Shown: piece by piece, positions 33,834-45,935 of the stretch
Position numbering within the stretch: the stretch's first letter is position 1
How the letters are laid out: each line of letters starts with the position of its first letter
Origin: Scylla paramamosain
Lineage: Eukaryota; Arthropoda; Malacostraca; Decapoda; Portunidae
Length of the DNA: 64,000 bases
Assembly (NCBI RefSeq): GCF_035594125.1
Contig: NC_087161.1
Coordinates: 7,715,001 to 7,779,000 of the forward strand
Direction of reading: 5' to 3'
Program-made: the position numbers and the translations under genes
Notes under the pieces: model-generated
Told to the model about the DNA's origin: nothing
The model's input: only the letters and a program-made list of their open reading frames with translations
Databases searched by the model: none

Positions 33834-34330
33834 GTCGACTCCTCCCTGCTCGACGGCGCCACACCCTCCCCCCGCAACTACCAAAGGATCATACACGCAG
33901 CAGCTCTTCACTCCACACACCACCGCACGGAGACTGAGAGGCCTCACAGTGAATCTATCCAGCACTATGACCACTTTCGTCTCTCCCCACCAAAATATCG
34001 CCGACACGGTCTGATGGTTCGTAGGCATAACATTGTGACTGCTCGACTTGGACTTAGATACCGACCAGTGTGTCAAGTGTCTGCGGCTGGGAACGTTCCT
34101 CACTTTTCGAACTGCAAGCTGTGCGACGCGCCCAACGCCAATAGTCTGCACCACTACTGCCTCGAGTATCCCTGCTGCCGCAGGGTCGGCCCTTCCTCAG
34201 TGTCTGTGACTTTATTCTCAAAGACAATAATTTAGATGTCATTCTGGTGCGACACCCACACTTCGGTGGGTGCTGATTGCTTCTCTGTCCTGCGAGTGTG
34301 ACCTGCAAGACACAGACAGCCCTTAAGTCA
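33832..34330 (+). mobile_element. LINE 3' end with C-terminal zinc-knuckle-like motif
   Basis: Two overlapping frames encode the C-terminus of a non-LTR element: HNIVTARLGLRYRPVCQVS followed by a Cys-His motif CKLCDAPNANSLHHYCLEYP at about 34110-34170 (C-x2-C...H-x4-C type). Then comes a region encoding LDVILVRHPHFGG in another frame, then 3' UTR. Upstream sequence is replaced by (CT)n, so this is a 5'-truncated copy of another family. Confidence 0.65.
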
Positions 34331-34530
34331 TTAGCCTCGTTGCTTCATTGATGGCATGTCCTGATTATGTATTTTTTGTTTACATCTATTTTTCAATGTT
34401 ATTATGTATGTTTATATGTAGTCCGTAACATCATGTTTCAAGAGTCTTCGTTTACGTTTACACGTATTTCATATATGTTACTATGTATGGAAAAACAAAA
34501 GTTTGCCGCTTTAAGGCGCAATAAATTTAT

Positions 34531-35078
<548 letters not shown>

Positions 35079-35319
35079 GAAATTGGCGACCTCCCCAGGA
35101 TACGAGTAGCTGGAAGTTTCGTCCCCACGTGCGGGAGACAGCTGTTCGTTTGTTTCGTTGTCTTTTGTGTGCCCACATTCAGTTTACGCCAAGAAGGTCA
35201 CCCTGTCTTTGCTGGAAGCGGCAGTGTGAGGACACCTAGTCCCACACAGCGTCCACGGACGTGTTAGTCCTGCCCACAGCTTTGATGACTTCTCCCAATC
35301 CGAAGGTATATCTGAAGAG

Positions 35320-36447
35320 ATGAGATTTAAGTTGGAAATGAGGAGAATGGAATTGGAGGCTGAGAGGAAGAGAGAATTAAGAATGCTTGAATTGGAAGCT
35401 GAGGAAAGGAGAATGAAGGCTGAGGAGGCTAAAGAATCCAGGAGGCTTGAAGCCGAGGAGAATGCCAGATTACTTGAAGCAGAGAAAGAGAAAGAGTTGA
35501 GGCTATTTGAGACCGAGCAGAAGGCCAGATTACTTGAAGCAGAGAAAGAGAAAGAGCTGAGGCTACTTGAGACCGAGGAGAAGGCCAGAAGCAGAAAAAG
35601 AGAAAGAGCTGAGGCTACTTGAGGCCGAGGAGAAGAAGGCGAGAATGTATGAGAGGGAGGAGGCTAAGATTAGAATATTTGAGCTGGAGAAGACTCGAAT
35701 AGAAGTTAATTCACCTCATGGCTTGAGGAGAGGAGGAGTTAAGGATACTGTCGAAAGCCAGATGGTGAAGAGTTTGAAGTTGATTCCTGAGTTCGATGAA
35801 AAGGTGACGAAATGGTTTCGGAGATTTGAGAAGGCCGCCGAATTTGACTGGCCTCAAGAGAGTTGGATTGGCCTAGTGGCTAATATGTTGAAGGGTGAGG
35901 GCAAGTGTATGATAGGAATTGGAGGATTACCAGGAGTTCAAGGCTGACACTCTGAGAGCGTATGAGCTGCGGCCAGAGGCATATAGACTTCAGTTCCGTG
36001 GAGATAAGAAAAGGCCCAGTGACTCTTTATCTAGAATGTGCTCGATACCTGGAACAGACGTTTGAAATGTGGATCGCTAGCGAGCACGTCACCTCATATC
36101 GTGAGTTAAAAGGACTCATGATAATGGAGCAGTTTACTAATGTGGCGGAGAAGGAGTTGGTACCGCTGCTCCGGGAGAAAAGGTTTAAAAGCCTAAAGGA
36201 GGCACCAACTTGGGCGGATGACCACGTTTTGGCAAACCGGCCTGTGCCACGGTGGATTGGCGGTACGTCTGGCGGGCCCAGTGATGTTGCGTCTGGTGGT
36301 GGCATGGCTGGCACCAGTTTGTTTGGGATTCCACATTATAGTAATAAGTCTGGGCGAGTTAGCCCTATTGGTAAGAAGTCTCCACCCAGCCCACGACGGA
36401 GACAGACCGAGAGCATGCAACACAGCACTCCCAGGTATAGCGTGCAG
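35320..36447 (+). pseudogene. gag: gag of the outer LTR element, cut by the nested element
   Basis: The ATG at 35320 begins a very charged, probably coiled-coil segment with repeats of RLLEAEKEKELRL. After a frameshift near 35590 the capsid-like part reads KSLKLIPEFDEKVTKWFRRF (about 35770). Another shift near 35930 leads to YELRPEAYRLQFRGDKK, then a SCAN-like segment (YRELKGLMIMEQFTNVAEKE ... DDHVLAN). The frame is interrupted at 36447 by the nested LTR. If the insert and one GCAG copy are ignored, the same frame continues at 45205 into the zinc knuckle, confirming the insertion point. Confidence 0.8.
36444..36447 (+). repeat. Target-site duplication GCAG (copy at 45201-45204)
   Basis: Four bases repeated on both sides of the nested element. 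Removing one copy and the insert restores the outer gag frame. Confidence 0.85.
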
Positions 36448-37208
36448 TGTTAGCACATAGTTTAGAGAACTATTGTAACTGTAGATCAGAACCTTCTAGA
36501 AGCATAAGTGGAAATTTCCTATTCTGACCCCCCCGCTGGAAGTAGTGTCTAATTACTGTTTCTTCTCCAAGTTTATTGGCAAATATTAAGATAGGAATAG
36601 TTATTATATGCCATAATAAAATAATAATTAATAATTACAAATGTTAAACTATATGAATAGGCAATAGCCAGATAGAATAACTCATATGTGAAATATGATC
36701 CTGTGAAACCTATCACCTACGATGTCACGTGATCACAAGCGCCGCACCCTGACGAGTGACGAACGCCACATTGCCCCGGGCAGTTGGGTGGAGAGCTCCG
36801 GTCTGGCCAGCTGGGTGTGCGATGTGTGCGGTGTCCTGTGTGTGTGAACTCTGCCACGAACAATTGCACGTGTGAATCTTGCTTGTAAAAGGCAGTGAAA
36901 TAAGTGCAAGTGACAGTGTATAACTGACTTTATTGTGGTGACAAGAACAGTGACCGACATACTACATATCCCTGTGCTGAGATTCAGTTCTCTTTGGCTC
37001 AGTACTTAAGTGGTGTTGTATGTAAACTGTAATATATATGTACAAACTGTACAAAGGATTTTCCTAATTGCCTGGGTATCAAAAGATAGTAAATTGCCTT
37101 TTATCGCTCGAAGGCTCTACTAATGCGGTGTTAAATAAACAGTAACACTACGCCCTGCATATTAAGTAGCATTACATAAATGGTATTTGATGCTTAAAAT
37201 AGACAACA
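36448..37208 (+). repeat. 5' LTR of nested element
   Basis: 761 bp; matches 44442-45200 throughout with scattered substitutions and small indels. It ends AGACAACA. Confidence 0.95.
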
Positions 37209-37213
37209 TAAAA

Positions 37214-37231
37214 TGGTGTCGCAGCTAATGG
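37214..37231 (+). promoter_or_regulatory. Candidate primer-binding site of nested element
   Basis: TGGTGTCGCAGCTAATGG begins five bases after the left LTR. The priming tRNA is not identified. Confidence 0.5.
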
Positions 37232-38141
37232 GATACGAAAACTACAAATAAACTGTCATAATATCCAGAAAACCCTTAAAAATTTCTTTTGTGAAACGAG
37301 ACGAAACATTCTGGTGAGCAAATCCCTCTAGCTAAAGGATAGAGCGACGTGGTAGTGGAGAGCGCTTGGACGTGTTTACATAGTTCAGCAGAAAACACCG
37401 AAGAGTCGCCCTGCTGAGGTCAGCAACCAGCACCCAGGAGCAGGACCCTGAAGACACAACAACCGCCAAGGCGCCTCACCACACGCTCCCCCCAAGTCCC
37501 TCACCACTCGTCACGTTCACAGAGAAGTATAACTTGTCACTACAACCACAACCCATAATTCATACACACGCACGCACGTCTTTTGTTCACATCCTCTACT
37601 TAATCACTGGCCGTGACTGAGGAGTTTATTACATATCACTCAGTCAAGGAGTAGCTCTCAGACTTCTGCATAATTCCAGAGACATGCAGCGATTACAGGG
37701 ACTGCAAGGAGCGATGTACTAACGGCACGAGACTACAGAGGTGCCGTGACGTCGGAATTTTCTTACCAGACGGTCTGACGCCGTCAAGGTCTAGCCTTAG
37801 TCGCCAGCTGTGACCTGGAGAAGGACGGAGAAGAGGACTATTCTTCCCCTCATTGCAGAAGAAATTACACTCACACCTTAGGTGAGACCATGCACTGAGT
37901 TGACACTACTTTATACACTACATAATTAAAATATAAAGTACAGCCTTTAATTATATTGGGATGGTAAATATGACTCTCACGTTTTCTTAGTTTGATTAAT
38001 GGGCTATGTGAGTAAAGTCAAGTGTAAAATTGCAGCTCTTAATTAATGTTGTATGTCTCATATCATTATATGTTTTCTTCTACTTGTTCCCTTAATTAAG
38101 GAACTTTGAAAGCATCTTTAAGGGCAGTGTAGAAAACATAA

Positions 38142-38196
<55 letters not shown>

Positions 38197-38225
38197 TACA
38201 TTTGTTAAATGATTAATGATTATTC
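37232..38225 (+). other. Leader of nested element
   Basis: About 1 kb without a long frame, ending in an (AAT)n tract at 38142-38194 shortly before the first gag ATG. Confidence 0.6.
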
Positions 38226-39590
38226 ATGGCAGAAAGTAAAAAGGATAAACTAAATAAAGAATACGAGAAGCTTTGCGAGTTGGATAATAACATTAAAATA
38301 GAAGGCGCTGATGACTGTAGTGATGATAGCGGGGATTCAGGTGATGAAGAAAAATCTTCGTACACTGAAAAGTGGTATTCAACACCCGAGAGTTTCTCCT
38401 ACTGACATTAATCCTTCTGTATCGCAGTTTCCTTCTTCCTTTCAACTAATCATGAGTAATCCAACCACATCTGGTACGGGTGGATCTGTACCACCGCCCG
38501 AACATCAAACTCACACTAATACACCAATCAAATAGTTACAAATCTCGGTATCGGTTCGAGCGTTCACAGGCACCGAAGGTAATTACAGTACACGTGATTT
38601 TATCGAACACTGTGAGAATGTAATGAGAAATTCATGCATCGTAGACGACGCGGATAAGATAGAGTTTGTCCGTTCACGTCTTGAACCTGGATCTCTAGCC
38701 GGGAGAGGAATGGTTGCCAGTGCATTCACTAAACCCATCCAGAACAATGACTAGTTCTTTCCGTACCAACTTCTTGATAATCTTTGCAGGAGAAGCCCAT
38801 CATAGTCTCGTAAAAGGAGTCAGTAATGCTGCGAGGACCTTGGTTGCAGATGTAGCTTCTTTAAACATGCTTGAGAGTCAGATGCTAGCTAACCGTATCA
38901 CGCAAGACTTCGACAAGTATCTAAAAGACAATGGATGGAACGACAGAGGGTACATTTCAATGGAAAACTTTAATAAGTTCATTGAATTCTTCATCTACAT
39001 ACTGTCTGTAAAAAGGGAGTGCCGAGAAAGCGCAACATCCCTTGATTACAAACCTACCGATGTCCTGCTTGACTTTGTACAAAAAAAAAAAAGCTTGAGG
39101 AAAAGGGCAACAAGGCTCTTACTATAGGTGCAACTCAAGCAGAACAAGCAGATGAAGGTGAACCTTCTTACGCAGCAGTGGCAACCACTCATAAAGGGGA
39201 CATTACTTGCCAATAATATCAGCGAGAGGGTCATACCATTAACAGCTGTTATCTCAAAAGGAAAGAGAATTGCCAAAAGCTGAAGCTGCTGAAGGCCAAG
39301 GAAATTACAAAATCAACAACAATAAAGGGCAGCAGCATGAAACTTGTCGCGAAATCAGCGAAAACCAACCAAAATGGCTAACACAGCTTCAGGAAACAAC
39401 AATGATAATTTCCGGAAGTGTCCAGTGCACCGAACACTCCACCGAAGAGTGTTACTCATATCTCAGTCTTCAGAGAAAAATTAGAAAACTCCGTGGAGCT
39501 ACACAGTCGGGAGAAGCCGCGCGCCCCATGAAACACAAATTAGGATAGAAAACCATCGCAGGAATGAAAAGACTGCAGTTCAGGCAGATG
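38226..39590 (+). pseudogene. gag: gag of nested element
   Basis: The ATG at 38226 opens an acidic N-terminus (MAESKKDKLNKEYEKLCELD). Frameshifts and stops follow near 38370, at 38533 and at 38751. The capsid-like core reads VSVRAFTGTEGNYSTRDFIE and DADKIEFVRSRLEPGSLAG, then FRTNFLIIFAGEAHHSLVK and later SQMLANRITQDFDKYLK. Near 39430-39470 lies a Cys-His cluster (CTEHSTEEC) like the single finger that ends some Gypsy gags. It is broken in at least four places. Confidence 0.75.
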
Positions 39591-39621
39591 ATAGTGCTCT
39601 GCGTGAGTCTTTAATAGCCAC

Positions 39622-40113
39622 TTGCAGTCAGACAAGCGTAATGGTTCTACCTACAAAGTAGGACCTGTGAAGGCTTCTTTTCCGGCAGATACGGACGCTG
39701 CCGTAAATGTCCTCTCTGAAAGAGCGCATTTGGCATTAAGACGCACGTCACGTGGCAGCCGATGGCCTCTCAGACAAAATGATAAAAATCTAATAGGAGT
39801 GTCTCGCGTACCTCTCAAAACTTTTGGGGGGAGTAAAAGTACTGCAACCATTCGTTTGGATTTCTACGTTGTTTCCGACTTCATTTTGCCATCAGATGGA
39901 TTACCGAGCCTGGAATCAGCGCAGGCCAATATGATGGTGATTCACATAGATAATAGTACGGCGAGATTCCAAGGGAAGACTTTTAGAGCAATGGATCATC
40001 CCAGATGCTTAATATCTTCCTCTCACAGTACAAATCAATCTCAAGTTGTTCTTTCAACTGCAGCTCAAACTGTTTCTTCTGTTCAGGATTTTTACTGCGA
40101 GAAAGAACAATAG
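39622..40113 (+). pseudogene. pro: Protease of nested element, active site altered
   Basis: The frame contains ADTDAAVNVLSERAHLAL: the usual D-T-G is D-T-D here (39688-39696), so the catalytic loop is changed. Downstream DFILPSDGLPSLESAQAN fits the C-terminal 'LGLE' region, with Gly/Leu replaced. Confidence 0.75.
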
Positions 40114-40216
40114 AACACCAAACGATTCAAACTGGAGTAGAGTAGAGTCTGAAATAAACCAGGCTACTGCCTCAAGTTTGAAGAACCAAAATGGAAACAA
40201 TCAAGATGAATAGAAA

Positions 40217-41527
40217 ATGGTTGATGCCACGGTAATAGGGAATCACAAAATACCTAATCGTATGGCAATTCACATTCCCGTGTCCGTTCCAAAAGCCACC
40301 GTAGGTTGTGATGTTTGCCTCGAAGGCCCCAGTCGAGTAAACAAACTAGCTGTGGAACCAACTCTTCATACGGTGCGAGATAGACATAGAACTACCGCTC
40401 TTGTAGTAAATACTACTGGTGGTCCAATAAAGTTAAAACAAGGAGTACTTTTAACTCAAGCGTTAGCCTTTGATGGGAAGGTAGTATCCGATTCACTGGA
40501 CTTACCTGATACTTGTATCACATCAGTGCATTCGTTAAGAAATGACGACGAGGCAGTCCATGATCAGGCGCTTGAATTTCTTGTTATTGTAAAAGATTAC
40601 CCCGAGCTAAGGCCCTCACTAGTCAATTTGTTGAAACAGTTGTTGCCTTGCCTGGAGAATCATTAAGTGCAACTAATAAAGCAGAGCATCATATCAATCT
40701 GAAACCAGATACTCAACCTGTATATATTCCAGCATATAGACTTCCTCATAGTCAGAGAAAGGTAGTGGATGAACAAATTCAAGACATGCTAAAACAGGGA
40801 GTTATTCAACATTTTAGATCACCCTGGAATTCACCCCTATTCCTTGTTCCAAAGAGGGATGGACAATTTAGACCTGTCATTGATTTTAGGCGGGTAAATG
40901 AAGTAACAAATGATGAAAGATATCCTTTGCCTGTTCTGAAGGATCTCTTGATGTCATTAAGACAGGGAAACAAAATTTTCAGTAGCCTTGATCTTCTAAG
41001 TGGCTACTGGCAAGTACCAATGACACCGGAATTAAGGGAGATAACAGACTTTAGTACCCCCAGTGAATTCTTGTGAATGCCTTTTGGATTAAAATCAGCT
41101 CCGATTACCTTTCAGCTGATGATAAATACTCTTTTCGTTGGTATGATAGCATACTTGGATGATCTGATCATCTACAGCCGAAACACTGAGACACTTTGCT
41201 ACCTTGGAAGCAGTGCTCGGAAGGCTGAGAGAGGCTAGCTTGAAAGCAAAAGTAGCCAAATGTGAATTCCTGAAATCCAAGATTACATTTTTAGGTCACA
41301 CCGTAGAAGGTGACGGTATCCACACTATGAATGATAAAATCAAAGTCGTCAAAGAATTCCCGAGACCTCGAAATGCAGACAATGTACGATCATTTATCGG
41401 TTTGTCTGGTTACTATAGGCAATTCATAAACAAATTTGCAGCTATAGCATCGCCTTTAACCAAATTAATAAGGAAGGATTTACCATTTCATTGGAATGCT
41501 GCTCAGGAAAAGTTTCCAAGATCTTAA
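40217..41527 (+). pseudogene. pol: Reverse transcriptase of nested element
   Basis: A pre-RT linker (40217-40666) is followed by clear motifs: QPVYIPAYRLPHSQRKVVDE, SPWNSPLFLVPKRDG, FRPVIDFRRVN, FSSLDLLSGYWQVPM. A TGA at 41074-41076 interrupts just before MPFGLKSAP. The active site YLDD at 41152-41163 is intact (IAYLDDLIIYS). A frameshift near 41195 leads to LREASLKAKVAKCEFLK and the thumb region ITFLGHTVEGDGIH and FIGLSGYYRQFI. Confidence 0.9.
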
Positions 41528-41539
41528 AAATGGCCTCAC

Positions 41540-41957
41540 CAATGCTCCTATTTTAGCGTTTCCAAACTATGAAGCTCCTTTTGTTCTCGACACAGATGCA
41601 TCCGCCTTGGGTTCTAGGTGCAGTGTTAATGCAGCCAGATGAGCACTGTAAAAATCGTGTTATTGCATATGCGAGTAGAACTTTCAATCCTGCAGAGTCT
41701 AATTACTCAGTTACACATCAGGAAATCCTCGCAGTTGTCAGGGCTCTTAAACATTTTAGGGACATAATCTTGGGATATGATATCACTGTATTTACAGACC
41801 ATGTAGCGGTTACCAAGCTTTTCAAAGGAAGAAATCTCACCGGTAAAGTCGCCCGTTGGTATTTAGTAATACAGGAATTTAAACCAACCTTCAGGTACTT
41901 ACCAGGTTGGGTTAATGTAGTAACTGACTCTCTTTCCTGTTGGAACAGTAACTGACA
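41540..41957 (+). pseudogene. RNase H of nested element
   Basis: FVLDTDASALG-type start near 41585, with a frame change after it. Then RVIAYASRTFNPAESNYSVT, QEILAVVRALKHF and ITVFTDHVAVTKLF give the conserved catalytic pattern, ending DSLS. It degrades template RNA during reverse transcription in intact relatives. Confidence 0.85.
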
Positions 41958-41965
41958 AAGCACAT

Positions 41966-43307
41966 GTGGTTCAAAATTTTTCCCGTCCTGAACTCGCGTG
42001 TGCTCAGTGTCAGCATGACATATGGAGTAAGGTGATACATGCTCTTGAGTCAGGAGATAAATCAAATTTACCAAGGCTGTCAATACCTTACTCGCAGTTT
42101 TACTTGTCATATGACAAGGTGCTTTGTAGATACTGGCCTAACAAAACAGAAAGCGTAGAACAATACATTATACCCAAATCACTGGTACCTGCAGTCTTGC
42201 ATCTACTTCATGACACAGTATGCCGGTCACCCAGTAAAGGAACATACTCTTCATTCTGCACTCACAAACTATTATTGGCCCAGCATGCGCATAGATATAG
42301 ATGCACATTATAGATCGCTGTATCAAGTGTGCCCAGAATAAGGGGATAGTGTCAAAACCAGCACCAATTTTAGAATATCCTCCTCCTGCATAACCTTGGG
42401 ATGTGGTAGCGATTGATGTACTAACACTTCCAGCCAGCCATCAAGGGTCGAGGCATGTACTGGTAATGGCTGATCATTTCAGTAGATATGTCTTAGCCCA
42501 TATGAAGGATAAATCTGCAGCAACAGTTACACATGCATTAATAACCCACTTAATTTGTCCTTACACCACACCTATACTGTTACTAAGTGACAATGGGGGG
42601 AGAATTTCGCAACGCACTCGTGGAAGAAATATGAAAACAATTTAACATCAAACAGACGTTCACAGTGACTTATTATCCTGCTAGGAATGGTCTCATTGAA
42701 CGCGCATACAGGAAAATCCTGCAAGTGTTCAGTCCAGCCATTAGCAACTTCCTCGAAAATTGGGAAAATTGGTTACCACATGTAGCAGCAAGCATTAATA
42801 GCCGTGTCTGTAAGTCTACGGGAGAGTCTCCTCATTACATAGTATTTGGCATAAAGAAAAGGCTCCTGTACGACCCTCAGAGTCCTACATATAATGTTGA
42901 CGATTATGCTAAAAGTCAACTAAAAGTTTTCTTTGATACCTATAAAAAGGTCACAGACAAGCTGACAGCTTCTAAAGCTGCTATGAGCTCTCAACAACAC
43001 CGACGCTCGTCTCCAGTTCAAATCAAGGTAGGAGACACCGTAATGGTTCAGGTCCCAGAAAGGAATTCCAGATTAGCTCCTAAATTTGTGGGTCCGCGTC
43101 TGGTAGTAAAGCAACTCAACGGTAATAAATTTTATATCCTAGATCCGTAGTTCAACACGTTGGAAACCGTGCATTGTGATCATCTCAAACGGACCAATGC
43201 TAAGCCTGATTTAGCCTTTGTAGATACAGCCAATCTATGCAATGCTACACGGATTGATGCAACCGCAAATCAAACGTGTTCTTACAATTTATGTTCTAGA
43301 AGGTAAG
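41966..43307 (+). pseudogene. int: Integrase of nested element
   Basis: The N-terminal zinc finger is broken by a frameshift near 42220 (LLHDTVCRSPSKG is read in one frame, the two Cys in another, near 42320-42340). The core has Asp in VVAIDVLTLPA near 42410, Asp in LLSDNGG near 42585 and Glu in NGLIERAYRKI near 42690, with stops or shifts near 42392 and 42600-42640. The C-terminal part continues (VGDTVMVQVPERNSRLAPKF) to TAG at 43148-43150, then in frame to about 43307. Confidence 0.88.
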
Positions 43308-43309
43308 AG

Positions 43310-44356
43310 CTTTCTACCTTGTTGCAGAGATGCATGCTCTCTTTTGCATACGAATGAACGCATAATAAGGAATGTGGTAGACGCAGCTTGTGGAAGCGTC
43401 ACTTAATCTTTGTTTTCTGTGAAAGATTTTCTTTATGCCTTGGCAGTGAGAAAAACAGATTATATCTTAAAACCCTTGTTTGATGTAAATGGAATTCATC
43501 ATAATTATACACTACTGGAATCAGTACTGACGTCTGAATCCATTGTTATTTATGTTCCATTCAAATCAGAACATATCTTTGAGGTTCATTGAGTTGAACC
43601 ATTCCCATTTCAGGTGAATGGAACTGTCATGACATTTGATCAGCCTAGTTCATTAGTATTGATCAATAAGGCCCTTAAGATGTACGCTACAGGTAAATTG
43701 TCAGATTAAGACAGATGCCAAACTGAGTATCTTCACTTATATTTTGTCCAGCATTTCTTTTTGCCTTCTTGTCTGTTACTAGTGACGGGATTTGCAAAGT
43801 AGTGCTCACTCAAGAAGATGCTTTTAAGGCCCTTACCTTATTATGTCCATATAAACATTTGGTCCCTAAACCTTTCTTTCACACAAGTTTCTATGGACAC
43901 CACTATTTCTTTTTCACACAAACTTACAATATGTCTGTCGTTTGTCCTGATGGTTCTGAATATAAGGAAGTTTCAAGTCATTTTGCAATCTTAAATACAT
44001 GTTCCTTGCGATCTGACAAACTAAACACTTTCCCTGAAAAATTACTTAGTTTTGTGTCCAATCTTACCTCCAGAATCTTTCTTATTGATACTTTGATTAA
44101 GGTAAATTTTGCAAATATCAAATTCGTGACCAATACCTTATCTGAGTTTACTTTCTCTAATATCTCAGAACTAGGAAATCCAGTTCACGATTCTCTCCCT
44201 GAGTATCTTAATCCCTATGTGCATTTTCCAACAATCATCATACTCATCATTATTTCACTTGTCTTACTGATTCCTTTGTATTGTTGTGTTCGAAAAGCCC
44301 TGGATTTGTATAACTATCTCAGTAGAAGTATCAAGCAAAATAACATGAGTCAGTAA
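43310..44356 (+). pseudogene. env: env-like third frame of nested element
   Basis: After integrase come two open stretches, about 43400-43590 (continuing past a stop at 43590 to about 43709) and 43769-44356. They read like a secreted and membrane-anchored protein: many Cys and N-x-S/T sites in the extracellular part, then a hydrophobic segment IIILIIISLVLLIPLYCC near 44240-44290 and a short basic, polar tail. This arrangement matches envelope-like proteins of invertebrate errantivirus-type elements. It is broken by at least one stop and one frame change, so no functional protein is expected. Its N-terminal part is not clearly defined. Confidence 0.65.
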
Positions 44357-44441
44357 TACACATGACTGTGACATGGGTAGGTACATACCTACAGGTTTTG
44401 CCGTAAGGCGCGAGGACGCGCCTGTTAAGTGTGCTGAGCGA

Positions 44442-45200
44442 TGTTAGCACATAGTGTAGGGAACCATTATAACTGAAGATCAGAACCTTCTAGAAGCATA
44501 AGTGGAAATTTCCTATTCTGACGCCCGCTAGGAGTAGTGTCAAATTACTGTTTCTTCTCTTAGTTTAGTTTTCCTAGTTTATTGCCAAATATTAAGATAG
44601 AAATAGCCATTATATGCCATAATAAAATAATGATTAATAGTTGCAGATGTTAAACTATATGAATAGGCAATAGATAGATAGAATAACTCATATGTGAAAC
44701 ATGATCCTGTGAAACCTATCACCTACGATGTCACGTGATCACAAGCGCCATGCCCTGACGAACGCCACATTGCCCCAGGCAAATGGGTGGAGAGCTCCGG
44801 TCTAGCCAGCTGGGTGTGCGCGGTGTGCGGTGTCCTGTGTGTGTGAACTCTGCCACGAACAATTACACGCATGAATCTTGCTTGTAAAAGGCAGTGAAAT
44901 AAGTGCAAGTGACAGTGTATAACTAACTTTATTGTGGTGATAAGAACAGTGACCGACATACTACATATCCCTATGCTGAGATTCAGTTCTCTTTGGCTCA
45001 GTACTTAAGTGGTGTTGTATGTAAACTGTAAATATATGTACAAACTATACAAAGGGTTTTCCTAATTACCTGGGTATCAAAAGACAGTAAATTGCTTTTT
45101 ATCGCTCGAAGGCTCTACTAATGCGGTGTTAAATAAACAGTAACACTATGCCCTGCATCTTAAGCAGCAATACATACGGTGGTGCTAAAAATAGATAACA
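44442..45200 (+). repeat. 3' LTR of nested element
   Basis: 759 bp; ends AGATAACA. No strong polypurine tract is seen directly upstream; the 30 bases before it are G+C-rich and mixed. Confidence 0.95.
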
Positions 45201-45204
45201 GCAG

Positions 45205-45800
45205 CCCATGTGTCATTATTGTAGAAATACTGGACTTTTGAAATTTAATTGTCCCAAATTAATAACAGCCACAGCTTCCAAGACGCCCCAGAAGCCAGTG
45301 TCTTTGAATGTGTCCCAGGGCCGTGACCAGCAGAGTGATGAAGTGCGGGCTGTGTTTGGTCGTGAGGGTGGAAAGGCCGTTGTGGTCGCCCACTCATCTG
45401 TGGTTACCTCACTGTCCTCCGTGAGGTCTGAGTTGGACTGGTGCTGTCTATTTTTATGTAAGGGCACAGTTGAGATTGATGGGGATGAATACTCCCTTTA
45501 CAGTTTTGAGAGACAGCGGCGCAGCAGTCGCTGTGCAGGAATGTGACCAAGAGGTGAGTTGCCTCCCGGCCTGTTCCCCAGCTTTTTCCCCGGTCTGTGT
45601 GGTACCGGGGAACTGGTGCCCCATAGAGCTTCGCTATGGCTGTGATGAAGCTTTCATATAAGCTAGTGACCGCGGAGGCAAGGGTGGCATTACCGGAAGA
45701 CCTGCCAGTGTCAGGAGTCGATTTTCTTCTAGGGAAAGACCTGGCAAGGGGAAAGGTTTGAGTGCAGTCCCCATTCGTGGAGGCCGACCCAGATGTAGAG
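45205..45800 (+). pseudogene. Outer element: zinc knuckle and aspartic protease
   Basis: CHYCRNTGLLKFNC (45211-45252) is a CCHC knuckle in which the His position is Leu. The protease active site appears as VLRDSGAAVAV near 45500 (D-S-G-A) in a shifted frame, and LPVSGVDFLLGKDLARG near 45700 matches the C-terminal protease region in a third frame. The protein is therefore broken at least twice. Known role in the family: polyprotein cleavage. Confidence 0.7.
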
Positions 45801-45935
45801 GCTGCTCATGTTGCTGACTCTGTTCTGTTATCACTCGCCCTAAGGCAAGGCGATCGCCCCAGCGTCGGGTGTCCACGGGATCTGTGACTCCTGAGGTCGA
45901 CTGCAATAAGGCAGAGCCACCACTAGAGGAGCGCA

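Larger units (their letters stand above)
36448..45200 (+). mobile_element. Nested Ty3/Gypsy-like LTR retrotransposon with env-like frame
   Basis: An 8,753-bp element with LTRs of 761 and 759 bp (36448-37208 and 44442-45200), both starting TGTTAGCACATAG and ending A-ACA. GCAG flanks both sides (36444-36447 and 45201-45204), a 4-bp target duplication. Order: primer site, about 1-kb leader, gag, protease, reverse transcriptase, RNase H, integrase, env-like frame. This is the layout of endogenous retrovirus-like (errantivirus-type) Gypsy elements of invertebrates. Stops and frameshifts occur in every gene. It lies inside the outer LTR element in the same orientation and so is the younger insertion. 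Confidence 0.93.
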
